Shown: in pieces, positions 1 to 5,617 of the stretch
Position numbering within the stretch: the stretch's first letter is position 1
How the letters are laid out: each line of letters starts with the position of its first letter
From: an uncultured Kangiella sp.
Lineage (GTDB): Bacteria; Pseudomonadota; Gammaproteobacteria; Enterobacterales; DSM-103792
Reading direction: 5' to 3'
DNA: 11,181 nucleotides
NCBI GenBank assembly: GCA_946481205.1
Contig: CAMLNB010000114.1
Coordinates: 1 to 11,181, forward strand
Position numbers and translations under genes: made by a program
Notes under the pieces: model-generated
The model's input: only the letters and a program-made list of their open reading frames with translations
Database searches by the model: none
What the model was told of the DNA's origin: nothing

Positions 1-35
1 GGCCTCTTTTGTTTTTCCCTTCGCATCAGACGCGG

Positions 36-521
36 TTAAAACGTCACGGCAATCACTTGCTCTTTCTTGTCGCGCAGCACGCGGATTTTGCGGGTTTGTC
101 CCGGCGTGGTGCCTTGCAGCGTCGCACTGACATCGGCCGCTACATTGATCGGCTTGTCATCGATGGCGAGGATCACATCGTTGCGGAACAACCCGGCTTT
201 TGCCGCCGGCGAGTTCGCCACCACCTGTTCGATCACGGCGCCGGTTTCACGTTTGTAGAACAGCTGATCCGGTCCGCTGAGGTTGGCCACTGCAACGCCG
301 AGCTGGCCTGGTGCAACGGTCAGGTTTGGTGTGGTGGTAGTCAACCCGCCAGCACTCGGATTGTAGGCACCGCCGGAGCCTGCGGTCGGCGCCGACACTC
401 GCGGTTGTTCCGGTTGATACACGACCGGTTCGGCCGAGCCCAAGGCACCAAGCAGCAACAGCGGCACCGCTATCATGCTGACCACGGCGCGCAGGGCACG
501 ACTGTGAAAACACTTTTGCAT
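36..521 (-). CDS. Exported PDZ-domain protein
   Basis: This 161-residue protein has a Sec-type signal peptide: basic and polar residues 1-12, a hydrophobic core at about 13-27, and likely cleavage after LGSA at residue 30. A Pro/Ser/Gly/Thr-rich linker (about 31-72) leads to one PDZ domain (about 73-160). The PDZ signs are the LGVAV carboxylate-loop region, then TGAVIEQVVANSPAAKAGL and NDVILAIDDKPI, as in HtrA and GspC PDZ domains. There is no protease domain, so a periplasmic binding or scaffolding role is inferred. I chose the ATG at 521 because AGGG lies 7 nt upstream. An in-frame GTG at 536 directly abuts the previous stop and has no ribosome binding site. The gene is last in a minus-strand cluster, 15 nt after the membrane-anchored protein gene, so the two are probably co-transcribed. 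PDZ assignment is secure; the role is unknown. Confidence 0.85.
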   Translation of the reverse strand: MQKCFHSRALRAVVSMIAVPLLLLGALGSAEPVVYQPEQPRVSAPTAGSGGAYNPSAGGLTTTTPNLTVAPGQLGVAVANLSGPDQLFYKRETGAVIEQVVANSPAAKAGLFRNDVILAIDDKPINVAADVSATLQGTTPGQTRKIRVLRDKKEQVIAVTF

Positions 522-536
522 GAATGTACCCTGCAC

Positions 537-1130
537 TTAGATGGGAGTGGCCGACAACCACAGCATCCAGCTGTACCAGGTTTTGTCTTCGTAACGGGCG
601 CCGTAATCATCATTCCAGGAGTTGCGCCAGTCCATCATCTCGTAAGCCACCGAGATGCCGCCGAAACGGGCGTTGTCGAGTTTGTCTTTGGAGATGCGCA
701 CGTAGTACGACTGGCTACCCGGACCAAACGCTGCATTGATCGCCGAGTTGAAGATCATCAAGCCATACAGCGGCTTGTCGACGCCGTCGATGTACACCAT
801 CACCGGCTTGGCACCGAGTGTCCGCGCCAGCTGATACTGATTGGCCAGGGTTTGCTCATCAAAGCTGGTCGACCACAGGTTCAAGGTAAACGGCGTGCGG
901 AATTGTTCGCCGCCTTTCAAGGTGAAGCTCTGATCCACAGCCTTGATGGTCAGCTCCTGATTGACCAGCGTGCCGTAATTGATCGGCCGCAGGCCGCGAT
1001 CGGTAGTGTTGATATACGTCGGGCCGGAGGCAACGCCGCCGATCACCAGAACCACGGCGGTGCATGCCGCCATGATGACGCGCAACCACCGCGATGCTTG
1101 CGAAGCCCCATTCAATACCTGTTTCAACAC
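537..1130 (-). CDS. Unrecognised single-pass membrane-anchored protein
   Basis: I do not recognise this 197-residue protein. A basic, polar N-terminus is followed by one hydrophobic segment at about 16-36 (WLRVIMAACTAVVLVIGGVA). The remaining 160 residues are aromatic-rich and probably periplasmic, which suggests a signal anchor or an uncleaved signal. Visible sequence includes TLGAKPVMVYIDGVDKPLYGL (110-124 in part) and a Trp-rich tail (WRNSWNDDYG, WYSWMLWL). There are no cysteines after residue 23, no catalytic motif and no repeat. The start is inferred as GTG at 1130 because AGGAG (1137-1141) sits 6 nt upstream. Longer starts at TTG 1193 or ATG 1181 would add a very basic segment without a ribosome site and run through a hairpin. 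A TTG at 1127 is also possible. The stop is 15 nt before the PDZ gene start, so the two products may act together in the envelope; that is inference. Confidence 0.72.
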   Translation of the reverse strand: MLKQVLNGASQASRWLRVIMAACTAVVLVIGGVASGPTYINTTDRGLRPINYGTLVNQELTIKAVDQSFTLKGGEQFRTPFTLNLWSTSFDEQTLANQYQLARTLGAKPVMVYIDGVDKPLYGLMIFNSAINAAFGPGSQSYYVRISKDKLDNARFGGISVAYEMMDWRNSWNDDYGARYEDKTWYSWMLWLSATPI

Positions 1131-1136
1131 TGCGCT

Positions 1137-1141
1137 CTCCT
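1137..1141 (-). promoter_or_regulatory. Ribosome binding site deciding a GTG start
   Basis: On the minus strand the bases read AGGAG, 6 nt before the GTG at 1130. The upstream in-frame ATG (1181) and TTG (1193) have no such motif, so this site argues for the shorter protein. Confidence 0.6.
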
Positions 1142-1174
1142 CATTTTGTTTTTGCTTGCGCCTTCGCGCTGATG

Positions 1175-1200
1175 CCGGCATCTGCCCAGGCAAATGCCGG
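1175..1200 (-). terminator. Intergenic hairpin after the repeat-protein gene
   Basis: CCGGCAT (1175-1181) pairs with ATGCCGG (1194-1200). Inside it, TGC and GCA can pair further around CCAG after a C-A mismatch. It begins 31 nt beyond the stop of the repeat-protein gene on the minus strand and lies upstream of the next gene. No T-run follows, so simple intrinsic termination is doubtful; it could be a 3' stabiliser or partial terminator. Its core resembles the hairpin at 5576-5605. Confidence 0.4.
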
Positions 1201-1231
1201 TGAACGAAATCATTACGTTGGTTGACTGCAC

Positions 1232-1888
1232 TCAGCGGACATGAATCAACGCACCATCACGGTGGCTTTGCAGATTCAACAGATTCGGATTGTCACGGTT
1301 CAGCTCGACCGTGCCGGCTGCCACCGGCCAGACGTACACCGCGCTGGGTGTGCTGGCGTCATTGACATGCAAACAGCTCAGCGCCACTTGCTCTTCACCG
1401 AGCTTGCGGCCGGCATCGCCTTCGCCGAGTTTGCGACCGGCGTCAGCTTCACCCAATTTCCGGCCGGCATCGCCTTCACCCAGTTTGCGGCCGGCGTCAG
1501 CTTCACCCAGTTTACGACCGGCATCGCCTTCGCCGAGTTTGCGGCCGGCGTCGGCTTCACCCAGTTTGCGGCCGCTATCGCCTTCGCCGAGTTTGCGGCC
1601 CGCGTCAGCTTCGCCCAATTTGCGGCCGGCATCGCCTTCGCCGAGTTTGCGGCCCGCGTCAGCTTCGCCCAATTTGCGGCCGGCATCGCCCTCGCCGAGT
1701 TTGCGACCAGATTGATCTTCACCGAATTTGCGCGGATTCAAACAGGCATCCGGAATACGCCAGCGGTAGCCGTTGACCGAGACATGCCAGACCGTATCGG
1801 CGATGGTCAGCGTCAACGGCGCAGGTTCGGCGGCCACAACCATCGTCGAACTGACGCTCAAAGCAAAAGCCAGCACAGACAAACGCAT
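1232..1888 (-). CDS. Exported protein with twelve 9-residue tandem repeats
   Basis: This 218-residue protein is exported: signal peptide at about 1-19 with likely cleavage after VVA. A short N-terminal segment (about 20-54, ending DACLNPRK) precedes twelve repeats of the type LGEGDAGRK / LGEADAGRK (residues 55-162). A C-terminal segment (about 163-218) follows and contains ALSCLHV and VYVWPVAAG. Repeats alternate strictly between EGDAG and EADAG over most of the array. Each has two basic and two acidic residues, so the array is a neutral polyampholyte with regular glycines. One cysteine lies on each side of the array (C49 and C172) and could form a disulfide after export. I do not recognise the family. 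ATG at 1888 overlaps the previous stop (TGATG) and has AGGAG 10 nt upstream; a GTG at 1891 is equally well placed. The gene is third in the minus-strand cluster. Function unknown. Confidence 0.85.
   Translation of the reverse strand: MRLSVLAFALSVSSTMVVAAEPAPLTLTIADTVWHVSVNGYRWRIPDACLNPRKFGEDQSGRKLGEGDAGRKLGEADAGRKLGEGDAGRKLGEADAGRKLGEGDSGRKLGEADAGRKLGEGDAGRKLGEADAGRKLGEGDAGRKLGEADAGRKLGEGDAGRKLGEEQVALSCLHVNDASTPSAVYVWPVAAGTVELNRDNPNLLNLQSHRDGALIHVR
1403..1726 (-). repeat. 27-bp tandem repeat array (12 units, 54-bp higher order)
   Basis: Twelve contiguous 27-bp units lie inside the exported protein gene, with a degenerate partial copy at each edge. Two unit types alternate, so the true amplifying unit appears to be 54 bp. 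The blocks 1592-1645 and 1646-1699 differ at only one base, which points to recent duplication. The unit at 1700-1726 is the most diverged and codes for the N-terminal repeat. Because 27 is a multiple of three and the units carry few stop triplets, several other frames across the array are open by chance. Confidence 0.95.
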
Positions 1889-2337
1889 CACCGAGGTTCT
1901 CCTTTGGCAGGAACAGCGAGGGCGAGGCCGCCGGCAACGACACTCAGGCCCAGATCCACAACGTCAAAATAGCCCGGTAGCAAGGATAGCCACTGGCCCA
2001 GTTCCCAGCCAGTAGCCGCGAGAATAACGCTGGCTGCCGGCAGCGGCAGCCGCAATGACCAGATCAGATCGCGCAGGCAGCAACCGGCCAGCAGTGCCCA
2101 GACGAAATCCGGCACGCTGTCGCGCAGCAGCAACAGGGTCGGCAGCCAGGACGCTGGCAGCGTTGGCGGTGGCGGCAATTGCAGCCAGCTTTCAAAGCGC
2201 TCAAGCCCGGGGCTCAGCCAGTACAGCGTTGTCGCCAGCGCGCCAAGCAGCATGACGAACAGCCAGCTCGACCAGGCAACAGGCTGCGCGGGAGGCTGCC
2301 AGAGTGTGCGCAGCGCGCGCATCAATACAGCCGTCAT
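1888..2337 (-). CDS. VanZ-like small integral membrane protein
   Basis: The 149-residue product is almost entirely hydrophobic, with probable transmembrane segments at about 22-41, 75-94, 99-118 and 124-142. The segment DSVPDFVW followed by WELGQWLSLLPGYFDVVDLG resembles VanZ-like proteins, where a conserved G-x-F-D-x-x-D motif sits at the start of the last helix. VanZ-like proteins are mostly uncharacterised; VanZ itself gives low-level teicoplanin resistance, but nothing here implies that role. The ATG start forms an ATGA overlap with the upstream methyltransferase stop, and the stop overlaps the start of the repeat-protein gene (TGATG). Translation of all three is probably coupled. Membrane location is secure; the family assignment is moderate. 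Confidence 0.7.
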   Translation of the reverse strand: MTAVLMRALRTLWQPPAQPVAWSSWLFVMLLGALATTLYWLSPGLERFESWLQLPPPPTLPASWLPTLLLLRDSVPDFVWALLAGCCLRDLIWSLRLPLPAASVILAATGWELGQWLSLLPGYFDVVDLGLSVVAGGLALAVPAKGEPR

Positions 2338-3086
2338 CCGCGTCGTTGCCGCCAGTTGTCGAGCACGATGGCAGTGGCAATGCCGGCATTGAGCGATTCG
2401 GCCGCGCCATAGCGCGGAATGGTCAGCCGCTGGCTGACCCGCTCGGCAACATCGGCGCTGATGCCATTGGCTTCATTGCCGATGACCAGCAAACCGCCGC
2501 CTGCAGCGAAGCGGTTCTGGTGAATGTCTTTGCCATCGAGAAATGTGCCGTAGATCGGCCGTTCCGGATGCGCCGCCAGAAAGCCGGCCAGCGCGGTGTA
2601 ATGCACCTGCACGCGCAGGAACGAGCCCATGCTGGCGGCGATCACTTTCGGGTTGTACAGCTCGGCGGTTTCCGGCGAGCAGACGATCTGGCGAATGCCG
2701 TACCAATCGGCGGTGCGGATGATGGTGCCGAGATTGCCGGGGTCGCGAATGTCGTCAAGCACCAGCGCGTAATCGTCGGCGGCGAGTCGGATCGGTTGTG
2801 GTGGCGGCACCGCCAGCACGGCCAGTGCGGTGTCGTTGTGCTCGTAGCTGCCCATCTCGACCAACTCGGCGGCTTTCGCCGGCATCGCCTCGACGCGACG
2901 CCGGCGCAAACCGGCCGCGAGCTCAGGCGCGTAAGCCTCGGTGACATAGACGCTGTGCAGCGGCCAGTCGCTGGCCAACACTTCTTGCACGCTCTTGCCG
3001 CCCTCGACCACGAACAGGCCGTGCTCGCGGCGGAATTTTTTCTGCTGCAGCGATTTGACCAGTTTGATGGTGTTGCGGGTCAGCAT
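2334..3086 (-). CDS. TrmH/SpoU-family RNA 2'-O-methyltransferase
   Basis: This 250-residue protein probably methylates a ribose 2'-hydroxyl in rRNA using S-adenosylmethionine. The N-terminal part (about 1-95) has the small substrate-binding fold typical of the family, with EHGLFVVEGGKSVQEVL. The SPOUT catalytic domain follows with all three motifs: motif 1 DDIRDPGNLGTIIRTADWYG (111-130, with N118 and the catalytic-type R124), motif 2 VIGNEANGIS (201-210), and motif 3 IPRYGAAESLNAGIATAI (223-240), which forms the knot. Length matches the TrmH/TsnR group. I cannot tell which nucleotide is modified, so I give no symbol. The ATG at 3086 starts the family-like sequence; the reading frame stays open upstream to 3314 but that part overlaps the divergent bioA start. 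No strong ribosome site is visible. It is the first gene of the minus-strand cluster and overlaps the VanZ-like gene by ATGA. Confidence 0.9.
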   Translation of the reverse strand: MLTRNTIKLVKSLQQKKFRREHGLFVVEGGKSVQEVLASDWPLHSVYVTEAYAPELAAGLRRRRVEAMPAKAAELVEMGSYEHNDTALAVLAVPPPQPIRLAADDYALVLDDIRDPGNLGTIIRTADWYGIRQIVCSPETAELYNPKVIAASMGSFLRVQVHYTALAGFLAAHPERPIYGTFLDGKDIHQNRFAAGGGLLVIGNEANGISADVAERVSQRLTIPRYGAAESLNAGIATAIVLDNWRQRRG

Positions 3087-3203
3087 GGTGGCGCAGGGTA
3101 AGCGTGGAACCGGTGATGGTGCGCACGATACCACGAGGCCGGTGATGCAGTGGCATCGATCGCGGCGGCGCCCCGTGCCCGAGCCAAGCGGGTCCGCGCC
3201 GCC

Positions 3204-3212
3204 TGCTAGAAT
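3204..3212 (+). promoter_or_regulatory. Candidate extended -10 promoter for bioA
   Basis: TGCTAGAAT matches the extended -10 pattern TGnTAtAAT and would place the transcription start near 3219, giving a leader of about 25 nt before the bioA ATG. The -35 position (around 3184-3189) is poor, as is common for extended -10 promoters. I see no BirA operator-like palindrome in the 157-nt divergent region. Confidence 0.4.
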
Positions 3213-3213
3213 G

Positions 3214-3237
3214 GCGGCGTTCCCGTTCGCCGCGGTT
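3214..3237 (+). other. Hairpin plus short T-run just before bioA
   Basis: GCGGCG (3214-3219) pairs perfectly with CGCCGC (3228-3233) around an 8-nt loop, and GGTTTT follows 7-10 nt before the bioA start. It looks like a weak terminator or a translation-inhibiting leader structure. The stem overlaps the predicted transcription start, so it may not form in full. Confidence 0.3.
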
Positions 3238-3243
3238 TTGACG

Positions 3244-4605
3244 ATGACCCACTCCCTGCCCCGCAATGCCGAATTGATGCAGCGCGATTTGCGCCATCTC
3301 TGGCACCCCTGCACCCAGATGAAGGATCACGAAACCTATCCGGTTACGCCGATCCGGCGCGCCAGCGGCGTCTGGCTGGAAGATTTCGAAGGCCGCCGCT
3401 ATATCGATGCGATCAGCTCCTGGTGGACCAACATCCTCGGCCACTGCAATCCGAGCATCAATGCCGCGATCAAAGATCAGCTCGATCAACTCGAACATGT
3501 GATCTTTGCCGGCTTCTCGCACGAACCGGCGATCGAGCTGGGCGAGAAACTCAGTGCGATCACGCCGCCGGGGTTGACCAAACTGTTTTTTGGTGACAAC
3601 GGCTCAAGTGCGATCGAGATTGCACTGAAGATGAGCTTTCACTACTGGCTCAATCAGGGTCGACCGGAAAAGCGCCGCTTTGTCGCACTGCAGAACGGCT
3701 ATCACGGTGAAACGCTCGGTGCGCTCGCGGTCGGCGATGTCGCGCTGTTCAAGACCACCTACGCGCCGCTGCTGATGGACGCCATCATGGTGCCGTCGCC
3801 TGATTGCTATCACCGCGAAACCGGCGAAAGCTGGGAGGCGTACTCGCGTCGGCAGTTCGCCCATATGGAGCGAGTACTGGCCGAGCAGAACGAGGAAATT
3901 GCCGGCGTCATTCTGGAGCCGCTGGTGCAGTGCGCAACCGGCATGCGCATGTATCACCCGATCTACTTGAAGCTGCTGCGCGAGGCCTGCGACAAATATG
4001 GCGTGCATTTGATCGCTGATGAAATCGCCGTCGGTTTTGGCCGTACTGGCACGATGTTCGCGTGCGAGCAGGCCAGTATCAGTCCGGATTTTCTCTGCCT
4101 GTCGAAAGCACTGACCGGTGGCTACCTGCCACTGTCACTGGTGGTCACCCATGAGCGCATCTATGACGCGTTCTACGACAGCTACGAATCCCTGCGCGGT
4201 TTTTTGCACTCGCACAGCTACACCGCCAATCCGTTGGCCTGCCGCGCCGCCATTGCCACGATCGATCTGCTGCGCAATGACAACTGGCTGGTCCGCAACA
4301 AGGAAACGGCGCAGCTGTTCTGGCAGCTGACCGAAGACTTGCAGGATCATCCGCATGTTGCCGAAGTGCGGCAGACCGGCATGATTACCGCCATTGAATT
4401 GGTCAAGGACAAAGCGACGCGAACACCGTTTCCCTGGCAGGAACGACGCGGCATGCGCATCTTTGAACAGGGCTTGGCCCATGGTTGTTTGATCCGTCCG
4501 ATCGGCGGCGTGGTTTACTTTATGCCGCCGTATGTGATCAGCGCCGATGAAGTCCAGCAGCTGGTGCAAGTCGCCAAGGATGGGATTGCTGCCGCTGTGC
4601 GCTAA
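3244..4605 (+). CDS. bioA: Adenosylmethionine-8-amino-7-oxononanoate aminotransferase
   Basis: BioA converts 8-amino-7-oxononanoate (KAPA) to 7,8-diaminononanoate (DAPA), the step before dethiobiotin in cytoplasmic biotin synthesis, using PLP and S-adenosylmethionine as amino donor. The 453-residue protein is a full-length class III aminotransferase, slightly longer than the E. coli enzyme at the N-terminus. Visible motifs are WHPCTQM (20-26), SSWW (58-61), the phosphate-binding DNGSS (118-122), NGYHGET with Y153, LIADEIAVGFGRTG with the PLP-ring Asp259, and SKALTGG with the Schiff-base Lys288. The C-terminus has RPIGGVVYFMPPYV. At the position of E. coli Tyr17 (WHPYT) this protein has Cys23, as in the Pseudomonas-type sequences I recall. 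ATG at 3244 is chosen because it directly precedes family sequence; ATG at 3277 is an alternative. No other bio genes are in the window. It is convergent with the solute-binding gene 39 nt downstream. Confidence 0.96.
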   Translation: MTHSLPRNAELMQRDLRHLWHPCTQMKDHETYPVTPIRRASGVWLEDFEGRRYIDAISSWWTNILGHCNPSINAAIKDQLDQLEHVIFAGFSHEPAIELGEKLSAITPPGLTKLFFGDNGSSAIEIALKMSFHYWLNQGRPEKRRFVALQNGYHGETLGALAVGDVALFKTTYAPLLMDAIMVPSPDCYHRETGESWEAYSRRQFAHMERVLAEQNEEIAGVILEPLVQCATGMRMYHPIYLKLLREACDKYGVHLIADEIAVGFGRTGTMFACEQASISPDFLCLSKALTGGYLPLSLVVTHERIYDAFYDSYESLRGFLHSHSYTANPLACRAAIATIDLLRNDNWLVRNKETAQLFWQLTEDLQDHPHVAEVRQTGMITAIELVKDKATRTPFPWQERRGMRIFEQGLAHGCLIRPIGGVVYFMPPYVISADEVQQLVQVAKDGIAAAVR

Positions 4606-4644
4606 GTGACAACAAACCAAAAAGTTGAATGCTTTGCGCTGTGG

Positions 4645-4691
4645 TCACGGTGATGGTGATGATGATCGCGATGGCGCAGAATTCACCGTGA
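4645..4691. other. Inverted repeat at the convergent gene ends
   Basis: TCACGGTGA (4645-4653) is the perfect reverse complement of TCACCGTGA (4683-4691), with a 29-nt spacer. It overlaps the last codons of the solute-binding gene and lies 39 nt past the bioA stop. No T-run follows on either strand. It could end bioA transcription or be chance. Confidence 0.25.
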
Positions 4692-5376
4692 TCCCGCGTG
4701 CCAGCAACCGCTGGATCGCGGCATTGATCAGCTCGACATCTTCAGCACTGACTGTCTTGCGGCTGAACATGAACACGATGTCCGCTTGAAACAGCGTCGC
4801 CGGCAGTATCGTCAGCGGTAACGGCGAACCGTTGACGATACCGGCTGCGGCATCATCGACAACAAGCAACAAGGATTCGGGTTTGCGCAGCAGCATGCCG
4901 CGCGCGCTGGGCCAGCTTTTGTAAGCGCGAAAGCGTTCGGCTTGCTGCAATTGCGCTTTGACGCCATCCCAGTCCGGGCCGTAGTAGCCGAAGTGCGGAC
5001 CGATGACCGGGCGCTTGCTGCTGATCAGATCGGCCATGCGCTCAATCTGAGTGACCTCGGCGACGGCCTGGTGCGCGACCACGACAACACGCTCTTGCGC
5101 ATAGGGCATTGAGAAGTAGGCGAATTCGAGTCGGTCGGGCAACGGCGTTGCCGCGCTGATGAAATCGATCTCGCCGATTTTCATCGACCAGATCCGATCC
5201 AGAATGCGTTCGGCCTGCGGCAGGATCACCAAGCGGCACCCGGCTTCGGCGAACACTTGTTGCACCCAGGCCGAATCGCGTTCGACTTCCCGCGTCATGG
5301 TTTTGAATTCGCGCTGGCAAGCGGCCTCAACCGGCGCGATCAGACACATCAGCCCTAGCAGCCACCACTTGCCCAT
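4645..5376 (-). CDS. Stand-alone family-3 solute-binding protein (first copy)
   Basis: This 243-residue protein is probably a periplasmic small-molecule binding protein of the amino-acid type (SBP_bac_3). It has a signal peptide (hydrophobic core about 4-17, cleavage near VEA at 18) and the family pattern IDFISAATPLPDRLEFAYFS followed by MPYAQE. Near the C-terminus it has VFMFSRKTVSAEDVELINAAI, typical of the last helices. Two cysteines in the mature N-terminal region (C20 and C47) match a similar pair in the second copy and may form a disulfide. No permease or ATPase gene is nearby, so the partner is unknown; such orphan proteins are common in gammaproteobacteria. The Ser/Pro-rich tail is unusual. 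ATG at 5376 starts the signal peptide; GTG at 5388 is possible, and neither has a strong ribosome site. It lies 229 nt downstream of the DUF885 gene with its own candidate -10. Confidence 0.8.
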   Translation of the reverse strand: MGKWWLLGLMCLIAPVEAACQREFKTMTREVERDSAWVQQVFAEAGCRLVILPQAERILDRIWSMKIGEIDFISAATPLPDRLEFAYFSMPYAQERVVVVAHQAVAEVTQIERMADLISSKRPVIGPHFGYYGPDWDGVKAQLQQAERFRAYKSWPSARGMLLRKPESLLLVVDDAAAGIVNGSPLPLTILPATLFQADIVFMFSRKTVSAEDVELINAAIQRLLARGITVNSAPSRSSSPSP

Positions 5377-5514
5377 CACAGCACTCACATCGGCGTTCAG
5401 GCTCTATGGCGCAGGCGTTGTCCCCTCACCATAACCACCACAGTCGGATCGATTACCGTCGCTTGAACGTGTGTACTACGCGGGCAAGGCCAGATCGACT
5501 CGCTGCTGCAAGTC

Positions 5515-5520
5515 AGTATA
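5515..5520 (-). promoter_or_regulatory. Candidate -10 for the first solute-binding gene
   Basis: The minus strand reads TATACT here, within a 10-base string (CCTATACTGA) that recurs upstream of the second solute-binding gene. No good -35 is seen at 16-18 nt. The implied leader to the ATG at 5376 is about 130 nt. Confidence 0.3.
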
Positions 5521-5575
5521 GGAGTGAAACGACGGAGTTGGGTTTGCAATGGATTTTGGGACTGGGTCAGAAACC

Positions 5576-5605
5576 GGCCACTGCTGCCGCCAGGCAACAG
5601 TGGCC
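5576..5605 (-). terminator. Strong hairpin after the DUF885 gene
   Basis: GGCCACTG (5576-5583) pairs with CAGTGGCC (5598-5605). After a C-A mismatch, TGCC (5585-5588) pairs with GGCA (5593-5596) around a GCCA loop, giving 12 base pairs. It starts 12 nt after the DUF885 stop on the minus strand. Only a weak TTT follows, so it may be a terminator, a 3' stabiliser, or a repeated extragenic element related to 1175-1200. Confidence 0.5.
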
Positions 5606-5617
5606 ACAGCATGTGTC

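Noticed and set aside
1..35. T-rich stretch (cttttgttttt) as a terminator
   Set aside because: It is T-rich only on the plus strand, opposite to the PDZ gene, and any stem would lie outside the window.
9..1172. Plus-strand open frame of 387 codons
   Set aside because: It lies opposite two minus-strand genes with recognisable signal peptide, PDZ domain and ribosome sites; its own product has no family features.
1403..1726. CRISPR-like array
   Set aside because: The units are contiguous with no unique spacers and keep a coding frame.
1403..1726. RTX calcium-binding nonapeptides
   Set aside because: The period is nine, but the spacing of Gly, Asp and Leu does not fit GGxGxDxUx, and every unit carries an Arg-Lys pair.
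1241..1972. Long plus-strand open frame with hydrophobic repeats opposite the repeat gene
   Set aside because: It is open because the 27-bp unit lacks stops in several frames. It has no ribosome site, and the minus-strand frame has a signal peptide, coupling and ribosome site.
3087..3243. BirA-type biotin operator near bioA
   Set aside because: No TTGTAAACC-like half sites or long AT-rich palindrome are visible in the divergent region.
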